DNA of 64,000 nucleotides from Microbacterium sufflavum. Its GTDB lineage: Bacteria > Actinomycetota > Actinomycetes > Actinomycetales > Microbacteriaceae. Position numbers and translations under genes: made by a program. The notes beneath the pieces are model-generated. The model was not told the origin of the DNA. It searched no databases and saw only the letters and a program-made list of their open reading frames with translations. Below are positions 53,037 through 63,125 of the stretch, piece by piece. The stretch is taken from the NCBI RefSeq assembly GCF_023091155.1, contig NZ_JAHWXK010000001.1, positions 2,666,001 through 2,730,000 on the forward strand, in the 5' to 3' direction. Position 1 is the first letter of the stretch; every line of letters starts with the position of its first letter.

Positions 53037-53066
53037 ACCGTAGCGAAACTCTCAGCCGATCGTCAA
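53037..53066 (-). promoter_or_regulatory. canonical promoter of the peptide unit
   Basis: On the minus strand, TTGACG (53066-53061) and TACGGT (53042-53037) are 18 nt apart, about 36 nt before the start codon. An AGCA-N5-TGCT dyad (53066-53078) abuts the -35 and may be an operator. Unlike many genes here, this one has both a -35 and a leader with a ribosome binding site. Confidence 0.75.
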
Positions 53067-53194
53067 GCATTTCGTGCTAGCGCCGGCGTGTCGCCGCCGG
53101 AGGAGCTCGCTCCGAGACCCGCGCGGGATCCGTGGGAATCCGCGCGATTCCGGTAGCGTAGCGACGTGATTCTCCCCCGACGAGCGGTGCCCGC

Positions 53195-56100
53195 ATGCAT
53201 CTGAAGAGCCTGACGCTCAAGGGGTTCAAGTCGTTCGCCCAGCCGACGAGCTTCGTCTTCGAGCCCGGCGTGACCTGCATCGTGGGTCCGAACGGCTCCG
53301 GCAAGTCCAACGTGGTCGACGCCCTCGCCTGGGTCATGGGGGAGCAGGGCGCGAAGACCCTCCGCGGCGGCAAGATGGAGGACGTCATCTTCGCCGGCAC
53401 CTCCACGCGAGGGCCCCTCGGGCGAGCCGAGGTGCAGCTCACGATCGACAACGCCGATGGAGCACTGCCGATCGAGTACGCCGAGGTCACGATCAGCCGC
53501 ACGCTGTTCCGCAACGGATCGAGCGAGTACGCGATCAACGGCGAGGGCTGCCGACTGCTCGACGTGCAGGAGCTCCTGAGCGACTCGGGTCTCGGCCGCG
53601 AGATGCATGTGATCGTGGGTCAGGGGCGCCTCGACACCGTGCTGCAGGCGTCGCCGGAGGATCGCCGTGGCTTCATCGAGGAGGCGGCGGGGATCCTCAA
53701 GCACCGACGCCGCAAGGAGAAGACCCTCCGCAAGCTCGACGCCATGGAGGCCAACCTGACGCGTCTGAGCGACCTGGCCGGTGAGATCCGGCGGCAGCTG
53801 AAGCCGCTGGGCCGTCAGGCCGAGATCGCCAGGGAGGCCCAGACGATCGCGGCCGTGGTGCGCGATGCGAAGGCCCGGCTGTTCGCGGACGACGTGGTCG
53901 CCCTGCGCACGGCCCTGGCCGACCACACCCGCACGGAGCAGGAGCGTCACACGGAGCGCCTCGTGCTGTCGGATCAGGCCGAGGCGGTGCGTGCGAGCAT
54001 CGCGCGGCTCGAGAAGGACCAGAACTCTGTCGCCGTCGATGCGGCGCGCGGCGTGGCCTTCGGGCTCGAGCAGGTCCAGGAGCGCATGCGGGGGCTGTAC
54101 ACCCTCGCCAATCAGCGTCTTGCTCTGCTCGGCTCGGAGGAGGACGATGCCGCCGTGACCGCGGTCACGGTGACGCAGGCGACGATCGACGAGGCGAAGG
54201 ACGACATCGAGACGATCTCCTCGGGGCTGGGCGATGCGCAGGATGCCGCGGTCGCGGCGAGCCGCGAGGTCGTGCACGCCAGGGCGGAGCTCGACACGCT
54301 CGACGTCGACATCGCGGAGCAGAGCGCGCTCGTGTCGGAGTACGACATGCGCCTGACGGCCCTGCGCGGTACGGCTGATGCGGCGGCGTCGGCCCTTGCC
54401 GCGGTGCGTGGTGCCGTGCTGCGCCAGGAGAATGCGCTCGAAGCGGCGAACGAACGGCGGCGGGAGGCGGCGGAGGCACTGGAGGCGATCGAGGACGCCG
54501 AGGCCCCGCAGGGCACAGCCGTCGAGCACGCTGCCGCCTATGAGAGCGCGCAGCGGGCGGCGACGGCGGCGGAGGCCGAGCGCGAGACGCTGCGCGAACG
54601 GCTCCACGCCGCGGAGCGCGAGGTCGACTCGCTCACGGCGAAGGCGGCGGCGCTGAGCAGCGCGCTGTCGCTGTCCGGTGGTGCCGCCGAGATCGTGAAG
54701 GCCGGTGGCGCGGGAGTCCGCGGACTGGTCGGCGACGCGGTGCAGGTCAGGCCGGGGTTCGAGGCGGCGATCGCCGCAGTCCTCGGTCCGCTAGCGGAGG
54801 GCGTGCTGATCGACAGCGCGGACGCCGCGTTCACGCTGGCGGCCCTGGCTGCGGCGGAGCGCCGTGGGGTCGTGGATTTCGTGGTGGCGGATGCTCTGCG
54901 CCCCGAGTCGACCGCGCCTCCCGTCGACGGTGTCACGTCCGCGATCGACGTGGTGACCGCACCCGACGGCGTCCTGGGCATCCTGTCGCATGTGCTGATC
55001 GCCGAAGACCTCGATGCGGCGCGCTCGGCGCGAGCCGCTCTGGATGCGCTGTCCGACACGCGCACGACGATCGTGACGACCAGCGGCGAGGTGATCACCG
55101 CGCAGACGCTGCGCACGGGCTCCGGTGGTGAGCGGTCGCGTCTCGAGCTCGCGGCCGAGCGCGACGCGGCGACGGAGCGGCTCGCCGAGATCCAGATCGT
55201 CGTCGACTCGCTCCGGGAGGCGCGGATCGAGGCGGACGAGCAGGTGGAGGCGACACGGCGTCAGGCCAAGGACGCGTTGCGGGCGCTGCGCGAGCACGAT
55301 GCCGCCCTGGCCACGCACGCCGAGCAGGTCAACCGCGTCACGGTGCGGCACGAGTCCGCCGTGGCCGAGTGCGAGCGCCTGGAGTCGGGGCTCGCGCAGG
55401 CCCAGGCTGCGGTCGCGGATGCCGAGGCGAAGGCGAAGTCGGCCCGTGCGGAGCTCGACGAGGCCGTGGCCGCGCCGCGTCCCGTGCTGGACGCGTCTGC
55501 CCGCGACGGTCTGCTCGAGGCTCTCGAGCTCGCCCGCGAGGGAGAGGTGCGCGCGCGGCTCGAGGTCGAGACGCTGCGCGAGAGGGTGCGTGCGGCGCAG
55601 GCGAGGGTCGCGACGCTCGAACGGCAGCGCGAGCAAGAGCGGGACGCCGCCGCCGAGGCCGCCCGCCGCGCAGTGATCCGTCGGGCACAGCGGGAGGCCG
55701 CCTCCGGGGTGGCAGAGGAGCTTCCGCGCATCCTTGACTCGCTGGACCGCTCGGTGACCGAGGCCCGCGTGGCTCTCGCCGAGGCGGAGGCCGCCAGAGC
55801 AGCGCAGAACGAGGAGCTGGTGGCGCTCCGGAAGCAGGAGACGTCGCTGCGCGAGCGGCTCGCCGGCCTCACCGAGAGCGTGCACGGCCTGGAGCTGCAG
55901 ATCCACGAGAAGAAGCTCCACCTGCACAGCCTGCTGGAGCGTGTGTCCTCCGAGCTGTCGCTCGACGAAGATATTCTCGTTGCGGAATATGGACCTGATC
56001 AGCTCGTTCCTCGCGATCCCGGAGTGGAGCCCCCTGCGGACGAACTGCTCGACGACACGGCGATCCCGTTCGATCGTCGTATCCAGCAGCGCCGGCTGGC

Positions 56101-56743
56101 CGAGGCCGAGCGGAAGCTCGCCCAGCTGGGCCGCGTCAATCCGCTCGCTCTGGAGGAGTTCGCCGCGCTCGAGCAGCGCCACGCCTTCCTGACGGAGCAG
56201 CTCGCCGACCTGACCCAGACCCGTCAGGATCTGCTGACGATCATCGCGGACCTCGACGAGCGGATGCAGACCATCTTCGCCAGTGCGTTCGAGGACACCA
56301 AGGAGGCGTTCGGCCAGGTCTTCCCGCTGCTGTTCCCCGGTGGGACGGGGAGCATCTCCCTGACCGACCCGGACAACATGCTCACGACCGGCATCGAGGT
56401 CTCGGTGCGGCCCGTCGGGAAGAAGATCGAGCGCCTGTCGCTGCTCTCCGGAGGGGAGCGGTCGCTGGCCGCTGTCGCGCTGCTGGTGGCGATCTTCAAG
56501 GCGCGTCCCAGCCCGTTCTACATCCTCGACGAGGTGGAGGCGGCCCTCGACGATGCGAACCTCGGCCGGCTGCTCACCGTGTTCGAGCAGCTGCGGGAGA
56601 CATCTCAGCTCCTGGTGATCACGCACCAGAAGCGCACGATGGAGATCGCCGACGCGCTGTACGGCGTCTCGATGCGCCAGGACGGCGTGTCCGCTGTCGT
56701 CGGTCAGCGCGTCGGTGACCGCGCGGCCGCCGCGGCGAGCTGA
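53195..56743 (+). CDS. smc: chromosome segregation protein SMC
   Basis: This ATPase condenses and resolves chromosomes with ScpAB. The 1182-residue protein has Walker A GPNGSGKSNVVDAL (about 32-45), long coiled coils (about 165-490 and 680-1010), a hinge at about 510-640 (GVRGLVGDAVQVRPGFEAAIAAVLG), signature LSGGERSLAAVAL and Walker B FYILDEVEAALDDANLG near the C-terminus. TAGCGT at about 53154 may be a -10. It is divergent from the peptide unit. Confidence 0.97.
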   Translation: MHLKSLTLKGFKSFAQPTSFVFEPGVTCIVGPNGSGKSNVVDALAWVMGEQGAKTLRGGKMEDVIFAGTSTRGPLGRAEVQLTIDNADGALPIEYAEVTISRTLFRNGSSEYAINGEGCRLLDVQELLSDSGLGREMHVIVGQGRLDTVLQASPEDRRGFIEEAAGILKHRRRKEKTLRKLDAMEANLTRLSDLAGEIRRQLKPLGRQAEIAREAQTIAAVVRDAKARLFADDVVALRTALADHTRTEQERHTERLVLSDQAEAVRASIARLEKDQNSVAVDAARGVAFGLEQVQERMRGLYTLANQRLALLGSEEDDAAVTAVTVTQATIDEAKDDIETISSGLGDAQDAAVAASREVVHARAELDTLDVDIAEQSALVSEYDMRLTALRGTADAAASALAAVRGAVLRQENALEAANERRREAAEALEAIEDAEAPQGTAVEHAAAYESAQRAATAAEAERETLRERLHAAEREVDSLTAKAAALSSALSLSGGAAEIVKAGGAGVRGLVGDAVQVRPGFEAAIAAVLGPLAEGVLIDSADAAFTLAALAAAERRGVVDFVVADALRPESTAPPVDGVTSAIDVVTAPDGVLGILSHVLIAEDLDAARSARAALDALSDTRTTIVTTSGEVITAQTLRTGSGGERSRLELAAERDAATERLAEIQIVVDSLREARIEADEQVEATRRQAKDALRALREHDAALATHAEQVNRVTVRHESAVAECERLESGLAQAQAAVADAEAKAKSARAELDEAVAAPRPVLDASARDGLLEALELAREGEVRARLEVETLRERVRAAQARVATLERQREQERDAAAEAARRAVIRRAQREAASGVAEELPRILDSLDRSVTEARVALAEAEAARAAQNEELVALRKQETSLRERLAGLTESVHGLELQIHEKKLHLHSLLERVSSELSLDEDILVAEYGPDQLVPRDPGVEPPADELLDDTAIPFDRRIQQRRLAEAERKLAQLGRVNPLALEEFAALEQRHAFLTEQLADLTQTRQDLLTIIADLDERMQTIFASAFEDTKEAFGQVFPLLFPGGTGSISLTDPDNMLTTGIEVSVRPVGKKIERLSLLSGGERSLAAVALLVAIFKARPSPFYILDEVEAALDDANLGRLLTVFEQLRETSQLLVITHQKRTMEIADALYGVSMRQDGVSAVVGQRVGDRAAAAAS

Positions 56744-56778
56744 CCGGCGTAGCGAACCGCTACCCGTAGGCTGGGGGG

Positions 56779-57651
56779 ATGGCAGAGAAGTCCTGGTCTC
56801 TCGGTCGCGCCCTGCGCGGCATGTTCGTCAAGCCCACGATCGATGAGACGACGTGGGAAGACCTGGAGACCGCCCTGATCACGGCCGACTTCGGGCCGGA
56901 CATCAGCGAGCGCATCGTCGACGAGCTCCGCGACAAGGTCGCGAAGTACCGCACGACCGACCCCCGCGACCTCCAGCGCATGCTGCGCGAGACGCTCGAG
57001 GAGCACTTCGCGAAGTTCGACACGACGCTCAAGCTCACCGAGCGCCCGGCCGTCGTGCTCGTCGTCGGCGTCAACGGGGTCGGGAAGACCACCACGATCG
57101 GCAAGTTCACCAAGTTCCTGCGCGGCTACCAGCGCAGCGTCGTGGTGGGGGCCGCCGACACGTTCCGTGCCGCCGCCGTGGACCAGCTCGCCACGTGGGC
57201 GCAGCGCGGAGGGGCGGCGATCGTCCGCCCGCAGCACGAGGGGCAGGACCCGGCGTCTGTGGCGTTCCAGACCGTGGAGTACGCCAAGCGCGAGGGCATG
57301 GAGATCGCGATCATCGACACGGCCGGTCGTCTGCACACCAAGGGCGGGCTGATGGACGAGCTCGGCAAGATCCGCCGGGTCGTGGAGAAGCAGGCCCCGA
57401 TCAGCGAGGTGCTGCTGGTTCTCGACGCGACGACGGGGCAGAACGGGGTCATGCAGGCGGAGACGTTCCTGCAGCACGCCGGTGTCACCGGGCTCGTGCT
57501 GACCAAGCTCGACGGGTCGGCCAAGGGCGGCTTCGTTCTCGCGGTTCAGGAGCGCACCGGGATCCCGGTGAAGCTGCTCGGACAGGGCGAGGGCATCGAC
57601 GATCTGACCGGTTTCACCCCGCACGTGTTCGTGCAGGCGCTGGTCGGCTGA
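56779..57651 (+). CDS. ftsY: signal recognition particle receptor FtsY
   Basis: This GTPase receives ribosome-SRP complexes at the membrane. The 290-residue protein is the short form with little acidic A domain: N domain from WSLGRALRGMFVKPTIDE, then G-domain VVGVNGVGKTTTIGKF (about 95-110), DTFRAAAVDQL, IDTAGRLHTKGGLM, LTKLDGSAKGG and LGQGEGIDDLTGF. TAGGCT ends 6 nt before the ATG. It follows smc by 35 nt. Confidence 0.96.
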   Translation: MAEKSWSLGRALRGMFVKPTIDETTWEDLETALITADFGPDISERIVDELRDKVAKYRTTDPRDLQRMLRETLEEHFAKFDTTLKLTERPAVVLVVGVNGVGKTTTIGKFTKFLRGYQRSVVVGAADTFRAAAVDQLATWAQRGGAAIVRPQHEGQDPASVAFQTVEYAKREGMEIAIIDTAGRLHTKGGLMDELGKIRRVVEKQAPISEVLLVLDATTGQNGVMQAETFLQHAGVTGLVLTKLDGSAKGGFVLAVQERTGIPVKLLGQGEGIDDLTGFTPHVFVQALVG

Positions 57652-57694
57652 CACAGGGCTACCGCCCTGAGCACGAGGCTGGTTTCATAGCGTT

Positions 57695-58195
57695 ATGGCG
57701 ATCGAACACGACTACTTCGGACTGCTGTCGTCGGGCCCCGACGGCTCGATCTTCTGGTCGGAGACCGTCGAGCTCGGTGACCAGAGCGTGACGGTCGACC
57801 TCACCGCTCCGGACCAGGACGACGTGTCCGCTGATGCCCTCGACATCGCCGCCGCGCTGATCGCGGGACTGGAGAACGTCGACGCCACGGCCCGCCGCGG
57901 CATGTTGTCCGAGGTGGATGACCGGACGAGCGAGGTGACCGAGTACATCCTTCAGCAGCAGGAGGCCTTCGGCGACGACCTGCCGGACGTGCTGGTGGAC
58001 GTGTCCGGCGATGCAGCGGTGGACATCATCCGCTCGTTGCGCCTGATGAGCATGACGATCCTGGCGGACGAGCATGGCGGGTCCGAGCCCTTCGCGGTGC
58101 TCGAGTACGCGCTCGACGACAGTGCGACCGACGACGTGCTGCTCGTGAACCTCGGCTCGGACGGAAGCGTGCAGTCCGTGATGAGCGCTGACTGA
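57695..58195 (+). CDS. DUF2004-like hypothetical protein
   Basis: The 166-residue, strongly acidic, soluble protein resembles DUF2004 proteins: MAIEHDYFGLL at the N-terminus, a beta-rich start with VTVDLTAPDQDDVSADAL, and a C-terminal DVLLVNLGSDGSVQSV. It lies after ftsY on the same strand and converges on lipA. The function is unknown. Confidence 0.75.
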   Translation: MAIEHDYFGLLSSGPDGSIFWSETVELGDQSVTVDLTAPDQDDVSADALDIAAALIAGLENVDATARRGMLSEVDDRTSEVTEYILQQQEAFGDDLPDVLVDVSGDAAVDIIRSLRLMSMTILADEHGGSEPFAVLEYALDDSATDDVLLVNLGSDGSVQSVMSAD

Positions 58196-58215
58196 CCCGG
58201 CGCTCACCCCGCAGA

Positions 58216-59205
58216 TCACACGGCCTGGGCGAACCCGAGGTCGGCGCCCTCGGCGATGTGCGCGAGGTGCGGCGGGATCTCCCGCCCCTTCGAGACCATG
58301 GACTGCGCCCAGAGGCGTCCGGCACGGTACGAGGAGCGCACCAGCGGTCCGGCGAGCACCCCGAGGAAGCCGATCCGCTCCGCCTCCTCCTTGAACTCGA
58401 CGAACTCGGCCGGCTTCACCCAGCGGGCGACGGGGAGGTGCCGCGGCGACGGCCGCAGGTACTGCGTGATGGTGATGATGTCGCAGCCGGCGTCGTGAAG
58501 ATCCTGCAGGGCCTGCACGACCTCCTCCGGCTCCTCGCCCATGCCCAGGATCAGGTTCGACTTGGTGATGAGGCCCGCGTCGCGCGCCTGGGTCAGCACT
58601 CCCAGCGAGCGCTCGTAGCGGAAGGCCGGCCGGATGCGCTTGAAGATGCGCGGGACGGTCTCGACGTTGTGGGCGAACACCTCGGGCCGGGACTCGAACA
58701 CGACACCGAGCTGATCCCGGTCGCCGTTGAAGTCGGTGGCGAGCAGTTCGACGCCGGTGTTCGGGTTGAGGCGATGGATCTGGCGGACGGTCTCTGCGTT
58801 GAGCCAGGCACCGCCGTCGGGAAGGTCGTCGCGGGCGACGCACGTGACGGTGGCGTAGCGGAGGTTCATGCGCACGACGCTCTCGGCGACGCGGCGTGGC
58901 TCGTCGGTGTCGTAGTCCGCGGGCTTGCCGGTGTCGATCTGACAGAAGTCGCAGCGCCGAGTGCACTGGGATCCGCCGATCAGGAAGGTCGCCTCGCGGT
59001 CCTCCCAGCACTCGAAGATGTTGGGACAGCCCGCTTCCTGGCACACGGTGTGGAGGTCTTCGCTCTTCACGAGCGAGTGGAGGGCGGTGTACTCCGGACC
59101 CATCTTGGCCTTGGTGCGGATCCACTCGGGCTTGCGCTCGATGGGGGTCTCGGCGTTGCGGATCTCGAGTCGGAGGAGCTTCCGGCCCTCGGGGGCGGCG
59201 GTCAT
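58216..59205 (-). CDS. lipA: lipoyl synthase
   Basis: This radical-SAM enzyme inserts two sulfurs into octanoyl chains on lipoyl domains. The 329-residue protein has the auxiliary cluster motif [12 protein letters not shown] and the radical-SAM motif CTRRCDFC, plus [12 protein letters not shown] and [15 protein letters not shown]. The start overlaps the lipB stop (ATGA). It converges on the DUF2004-like gene. Confidence 0.96.
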   Translation of the reverse strand: MTAAPEGRKLLRLEIRNAETPIERKPEWIRTKAKMGPEYTALHSLVKSEDLHTVCQEAGCPNIFECWEDREATFLIGGSQCTRRCDFCQIDTGKPADYDTDEPRRVAESVVRMNLRYATVTCVARDDLPDGGAWLNAETVRQIHRLNPNTGVELLATDFNGDRDQLGVVFESRPEVFAHNVETVPRIFKRIRPAFRYERSLGVLTQARDAGLITKSNLILGMGEEPEEVVQALQDLHDAGCDIITITQYLRPSPRHLPVARWVKPAEFVEFKEEAERIGFLGVLAGPLVRSSYRAGRLWAQSMVSKGREIPPHLAHIAEGADLGFAQAV

Positions 59206-59855
59206 GCGGGGACTCCCGTCCGTGCGATGTCGGTGTATTCGGCGAGGAAGGCGGCGCGGACGGCGTCCACGAGGTCGCGGGGTTCGACGACGGCCCCGGA
59301 GACCTCGCTGACCGTGGTCACACCGGCGTCGGTGATGCCGCACGGGATGATGTCGCGGAACGGTGCGAGCGAGTTGGCGCAGTTGATGGCGAAGCCGTGC
59401 ATGGTCACGCCCTGCTGCACGCGCACCCCGATGGCGGCGACCTTGTCCTCGGAGAGGGGGCGGCGAACCCACACCCCGCTGCGACCGGGCACCTGGTAGC
59501 CGTCGACGCCGAACGGTCGCAGGACGTCGATCAGCAGATGCTCGAGCCGGCGCACGTGCGCGACGACATCCATGGGCTCAGGGAGGCGGACGATCGGGTA
59601 ACCGACCAGCTGCCCCGGGCCGTGCCAGGTGATCTTGCCGCCGCGGTCGACGTCGACCACGGGGGTGCCGTCCTGCGGTCGCTCGTGCGGCTCGGTGCGC
59701 TTGCCCGCCGTGTAGACGGCCTCGTGTTCGAGCAGGATCAGCGTGTCCGGACGCGCGCCGGAGAGCACATCGGCGTGCACGCGGCGCTGCAGGTCCCAGC
59801 CGTCGAGGTACGGCACGGGGGTCGGGGAGAACCCGGGGGTGAGGATGTCGAGCAT
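59202..59855 (-). CDS. lipB: octanoyl-(acyl-carrier-protein) transferase
   Basis: This enzyme transfers octanoate from ACP to lipoyl domains, supplying LipA. The 217-residue protein has [30 protein letters not shown], the lysine in [10 protein letters not shown] and the catalytic Cys in DIIPCGITD. The ATG at 59855 has GGAGG 9 nt upstream. It forms a coupled lipB-lipA unit divergent from a TetR regulator. Confidence 0.95.
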   Translation of the reverse strand: MLDILTPGFSPTPVPYLDGWDLQRRVHADVLSGARPDTLILLEHEAVYTAGKRTEPHERPQDGTPVVDVDRGGKITWHGPGQLVGYPIVRLPEPMDVVAHVRRLEHLLIDVLRPFGVDGYQVPGRSGVWVRRPLSEDKVAAIGVRVQQGVTMHGFAINCANSLAPFRDIIPCGITDAGVTTVSEVSGAVVEPRDLVDAVRAAFLAEYTDIARTGVPA

Positions 59856-59883
59856 GAAGTCTCGCCTCCGAAATAGTTGGATT

Positions 59884-59899
59884 GCGTCTAAGAATACGC
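59884..59899. promoter_or_regulatory. putative TetR site between lipB and the TetR gene
   Basis: GCGTCTAAGAATACGC has GCGT/ACGC ends and partial inner symmetry, and includes TATTCT on the lipB strand, a possible -10. A TetR operator here is plausible but not proven. Confidence 0.35.
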
Positions 59900-59948
59900 C
59901 CTGTTGTGACGCCCGAGCGCGACTCGCCGCGCGCGGTAGCGTGAGGGT

Positions 59949-60536
59949 ATGAACTCCACCGGCCGCGCTGGCCGCCCCAAGGCGTCGTCGCGCGAGACGC
60001 TCGCGGAGGCGGCGTGCGAGCTGTTCCTGGAGCGCGGGTACGACGCCACGTCGGTCGCCGACATCACGCAGCGCGCCGGGGTGAGCCGCTCCAGCTTCTT
60101 CAACTACTTCACCTCCAAGAGCGACGTGCTGTGGTCCGCCGTGGACGAGCGCATCGAGGAGGCCGTCAAACGCCTGCAGGGCCTCGGGCGCGAGGCGGAC
60201 GGCGACGCCGTGCGCGGGATCCTGCGGGGCATCGTGCGGGACTTCGCGCCGGACCCGCTCGCGCTCGCTCTGCGCAACGCCGGCGCGATGGGACTGCAGG
60301 ATGAACTCGTCCGCGACACCGGGGTGCGCCTGGCGCGGCTGTCGGAGGCGATCGCCACCGCGGCCCGTGGCTCCGGCGTCGACGCGATCAGGGCGGACAT
60401 CCTCGGCGCAGCCCTCGCGGCCGCCGTGTTCTCCGCGTTGCGCGTGTGGGCCGAGCAGGGCGCGGGGCTCGGAACCCCGCAGGCCGTGCTCGACGACGCC
60501 CTCGGCGCGATCCACGACCTCCCGTGGTCCGGCTGA
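59949..60536 (+). CDS. TetR family transcriptional regulator
   Basis: The 195-residue protein has the TetR HTH ([29 protein letters not shown], about 37-65) and a variable C-terminal domain. TAGCGT ends 6 nt before the ATG, so it is probably leaderless. It is divergent from lipBA and upstream of ffh. It may regulate lipBA, but no target is established. Confidence 0.88.
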   Translation: MNSTGRAGRPKASSRETLAEAACELFLERGYDATSVADITQRAGVSRSSFFNYFTSKSDVLWSAVDERIEEAVKRLQGLGREADGDAVRGILRGIVRDFAPDPLALALRNAGAMGLQDELVRDTGVRLARLSEAIATAARGSGVDAIRADILGAALAAAVFSALRVWAEQGAGLGTPQAVLDDALGAIHDLPWSG

Positions 60537-60572
60537 GCGAGTCGTCGGCGCTCGCGTAGAATCGGGAGCACC

Positions 60573-62129
60573 ATGGCTACCTTTGGAACGCTCTCCGACC
60601 GTCTCACCGAGACCTTCCGCAACCTCCGCACGAAGGGGAAGCTCACCGCCGCCGACGTCGACGGCACCGTGCGCGAGATCCGTCGCGCGCTGCTCGACGC
60701 GGACGTCGCTCTTGCGGTCGTCAAGGACTTCACGGCGAAGGTGCGCGAGCGCGCGCTCGGCGACGAGGTCAACAAGGCGCTGAACCCCGCCCAGCAGGTC
60801 GTGCAGATCGTGAACGAGGAGCTCGTGCAGATCCTCGGCGGGGAACAGCGTCGTCTGCAGTTCGCCAAGACGGCGCCGACCGTCATCATGCTCGCCGGGC
60901 TCCAGGGCTCCGGAAAGACGACGTTCGCCGGCAAGCTCGCGAAGCAGCTGGAGGGGGAGGGGCACACCCCGCTCCTGGTCGCCGCCGACCTGCAGCGTCC
61001 GAATGCCGTCAACCAGCTGCAGGTCGTCGCGGAGCAGGCCGGTGCGACCGTGTACGCACCCGAGCCGGGCAACGGCGTCGGCGATCCGGTCAAGGTGTCG
61101 CGCGACGGCGTGGAGCACGCCCGTCGCCAGCAGCATGACGTGGTGATCATCGACACCGCCGGACGCCTCGGTGTCGACGCCGAGCTGATGAAGCAGGCCG
61201 CCGACATCCGCAAGGCGGTCGACCCGGACGAGGTGCTGTTCGTCATCGACGCGATGATCGGTCAGGATGCGGTCAACACGGCGAAGGCCTTCCAGGAGGG
61301 CGTCGACTTCACCGGCGTCGTCCTGTCGAAGCTCGACGGTGACGCCCGCGGTGGTGCGGCGCTCTCGGTCGCCTCCGTCACCGGCCGGCCGATCATCTTC
61401 GCCTCGACCGGTGAGCGCCTCGAAGACCTCGAGCCGTTCCACCCCGACCGCATGGCGAGCCGCATCCTCGACCTCGGCGACATCCTGACCCTGATCGAGC
61501 AGGCGCAGCAGGCGTTCGACGAGGAAGAGGCGCTGAAGGTCGCCGAGAAGCTCGCCAACGAGGCCTTCACGCTGGAGGACTTCCTCGAGCAGCTGCAGCA
61601 GATGAAGAAGATGGGCTCGATGAAGAAGATGCTCGGCATGCTGCCGGGCATGGGCCAGATGAAGCAGCAGCTGGAGGACTTCGACGAGCGGGAGATCGAT
61701 CGCACCGAGGCGATCATCCGCTCGATGACGCCGGGGGAGCGGCGTAACCCCAAGATCTTGAACGGGTCGCGTCGTCTGCGCATCGCCCGGGGCTCCGGCA
61801 TGACCGTGACCGACGTGAACCAGCTGGTGCAGCGTTTCGACCAGGCGGCGAAGATGATGAAGACGGTCGCGCGCGGTGGCACGCCGAACATCCCCGGCAT
61901 GGGTCCCGTGCCCGGCATGGGCAAGCCGGGAGCATCGTCCAAGCGCGGCAAGAAGGGCAAGGGGTCTCAGGGACGCTCGCGCTCGGGTAACCCCGCCAAG
62001 CGGGCGGCCGAGAACGCTGGCCTGGCAGCATCCGCCTCCGCGAACGGCTCGGGCTTCGGTCTCGGCGGAGCTCCTGCGCCCACCGAGGCGGATCTCGCCG
62101 AGATCCAGAAGCTCTTCGGCAAGAGCTGA
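60573..62129 (+). CDS. ffh: signal recognition particle protein Ffh
   Basis: This protein binds signal sequences and 4.5S RNA and docks with FtsY. The 518-residue protein has the N domain ([22 protein letters not shown]), the G domain with [16 protein letters not shown] (about 108-123), [25 protein letters not shown] and [11 protein letters not shown], then a Met-rich M domain (about 330-440; [23 protein letters not shown]). A basic, Gly/Ala-rich tail follows. TAGAAT lies 10 nt before the ATG. Confidence 0.97.
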   Translation: MATFGTLSDRLTETFRNLRTKGKLTAADVDGTVREIRRALLDADVALAVVKDFTAKVRERALGDEVNKALNPAQQVVQIVNEELVQILGGEQRRLQFAKTAPTVIMLAGLQGSGKTTFAGKLAKQLEGEGHTPLLVAADLQRPNAVNQLQVVAEQAGATVYAPEPGNGVGDPVKVSRDGVEHARRQQHDVVIIDTAGRLGVDAELMKQAADIRKAVDPDEVLFVIDAMIGQDAVNTAKAFQEGVDFTGVVLSKLDGDARGGAALSVASVTGRPIIFASTGERLEDLEPFHPDRMASRILDLGDILTLIEQAQQAFDEEEALKVAEKLANEAFTLEDFLEQLQQMKKMGSMKKMLGMLPGMGQMKQQLEDFDEREIDRTEAIIRSMTPGERRNPKILNGSRRLRIARGSGMTVTDVNQLVQRFDQAAKMMKTVARGGTPNIPGMGPVPGMGKPGASSKRGKKGKGSQGRSRSGNPAKRAAENAGLAASASANGSGFGLGGAPAPTEADLAEIQKLFGKS

Positions 62130-62132
62130 TCC

Positions 62133-63047
62133 TCAGGCGCGTGCCGCCGGCACCGGTGGCTCCTCGCCGATCGTCGGCGTCGTCGGTGTTCGCCGTGGCC
62201 GCGCCGTCAGCTGTCCCACCACGAGCGCACCCAGAGCGAGGGCCAGTCCGACGCCCTGAACCGCGGTGAAGCTCTCCCCGAGGACGATGACGCCCAGCAG
62301 GGCGGCCACGAGCGGCGAGAGCAGGGCGAGCAGGCCGGGCGCGATCACCGGCAACTGCTGGATGCCCCGGAACCAGAGGGTGTAGGCGACGATGCCCCCG
62401 ACCGTACCCAGCCAGAGGTAGCCGAGCGCTGCGGCCCCGTCGATGGACGACGGCACGCCCTCCACGGCGAGGGTCACGGGAAGCAGGAGCAGACCACCCG
62501 CGGTGAGCTGCCATCCGGCGTAGACCACGGGGCCGATGTCCCGCGGACGGCCCCAGCGCTTGGTGAGGATCATGCCGAGGCCCGTCGCGGTGACGCCGCC
62601 GAGCGCCGCGAGCACGCCCCAGAGGTCGAGCTGCGCCGCCGGACCGAGGACGACCAGTGCGACACCGCCCGCTCCGGTCACGGCGGCCGCGGCGGACACC
62701 GCCCTGATCCGCTCCTGGAGCACCAGGGCACCCAGCACCAGCACGATGAGCGGCTGCGCCCCTGCGACTGCGGCGGCGACCCCGCCGGGCAGCCGCTCGG
62801 CGGCGAGGAAGAGCAACGGGAAGAACGCGCCGATGTTGAGCGCGCCCAGCACGAGCATCTTCGGCCACCACGTGCCGCGCGGCAGGCGACGAGCGAGAAG
62901 CACGGCCACGAGACCCGCCGGGAGCGAGCGGAGCAGCCCCGCGAACAGCGGGTGGCCAGGAGGGAGGAGCTCGGTCGTGACGAGGTAGGTCGTGCCCCAC
63001 GACAGCGGGGCCAGAGCGGTCAGCAGCACGATGCGCCATCTGTTCAT
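62133..63047 (-). CDS. EamA/DMT family transporter
   Basis: The 304-residue protein has ten membrane helices in two EamA repeats (first about 5-135, second about 147-280). It resembles RhaT/YdcZ-like or amino-acid exporters (LSWGTTYLVTTELLPPGHPLFAGLLRSLPAGL). The ATG at 63047 is chosen; an in-frame start lies 36 nt upstream. It is divergent from a LysR gene, a common regulator/exporter pair. Confidence 0.87.
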   Translation of the reverse strand: MNRWRIVLLTALAPLSWGTTYLVTTELLPPGHPLFAGLLRSLPAGLVAVLLARRLPRGTWWPKMLVLGALNIGAFFPLLFLAAERLPGGVAAAVAGAQPLIVLVLGALVLQERIRAVSAAAAVTGAGGVALVVLGPAAQLDLWGVLAALGGVTATGLGMILTKRWGRPRDIGPVVYAGWQLTAGGLLLLPVTLAVEGVPSSIDGAAALGYLWLGTVGGIVAYTLWFRGIQQLPVIAPGLLALLSPLVAALLGVIVLGESFTAVQGVGLALALGALVVGQLTARPRRTPTTPTIGEEPPVPAARA

Positions 63048-63113
63048 GGCTCCAGCGTGGGGGCTTCCCGCGCATGAGTCCAACGCGGGCTTGTCATCCT
63101 ATCCATGAGGCGC

Positions 63114-63123
63114 GATCATGATC
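63114..63123. promoter_or_regulatory. palindrome upstream of the LysR gene
   Basis: GATCATGATC is a perfect 10-bp palindrome ending 2 nt before the LysR start, in the divergent EamA/LysR gap. It could be part of an autoregulatory site. Confidence 0.35.
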
Positions 63124-63125
63124 GG

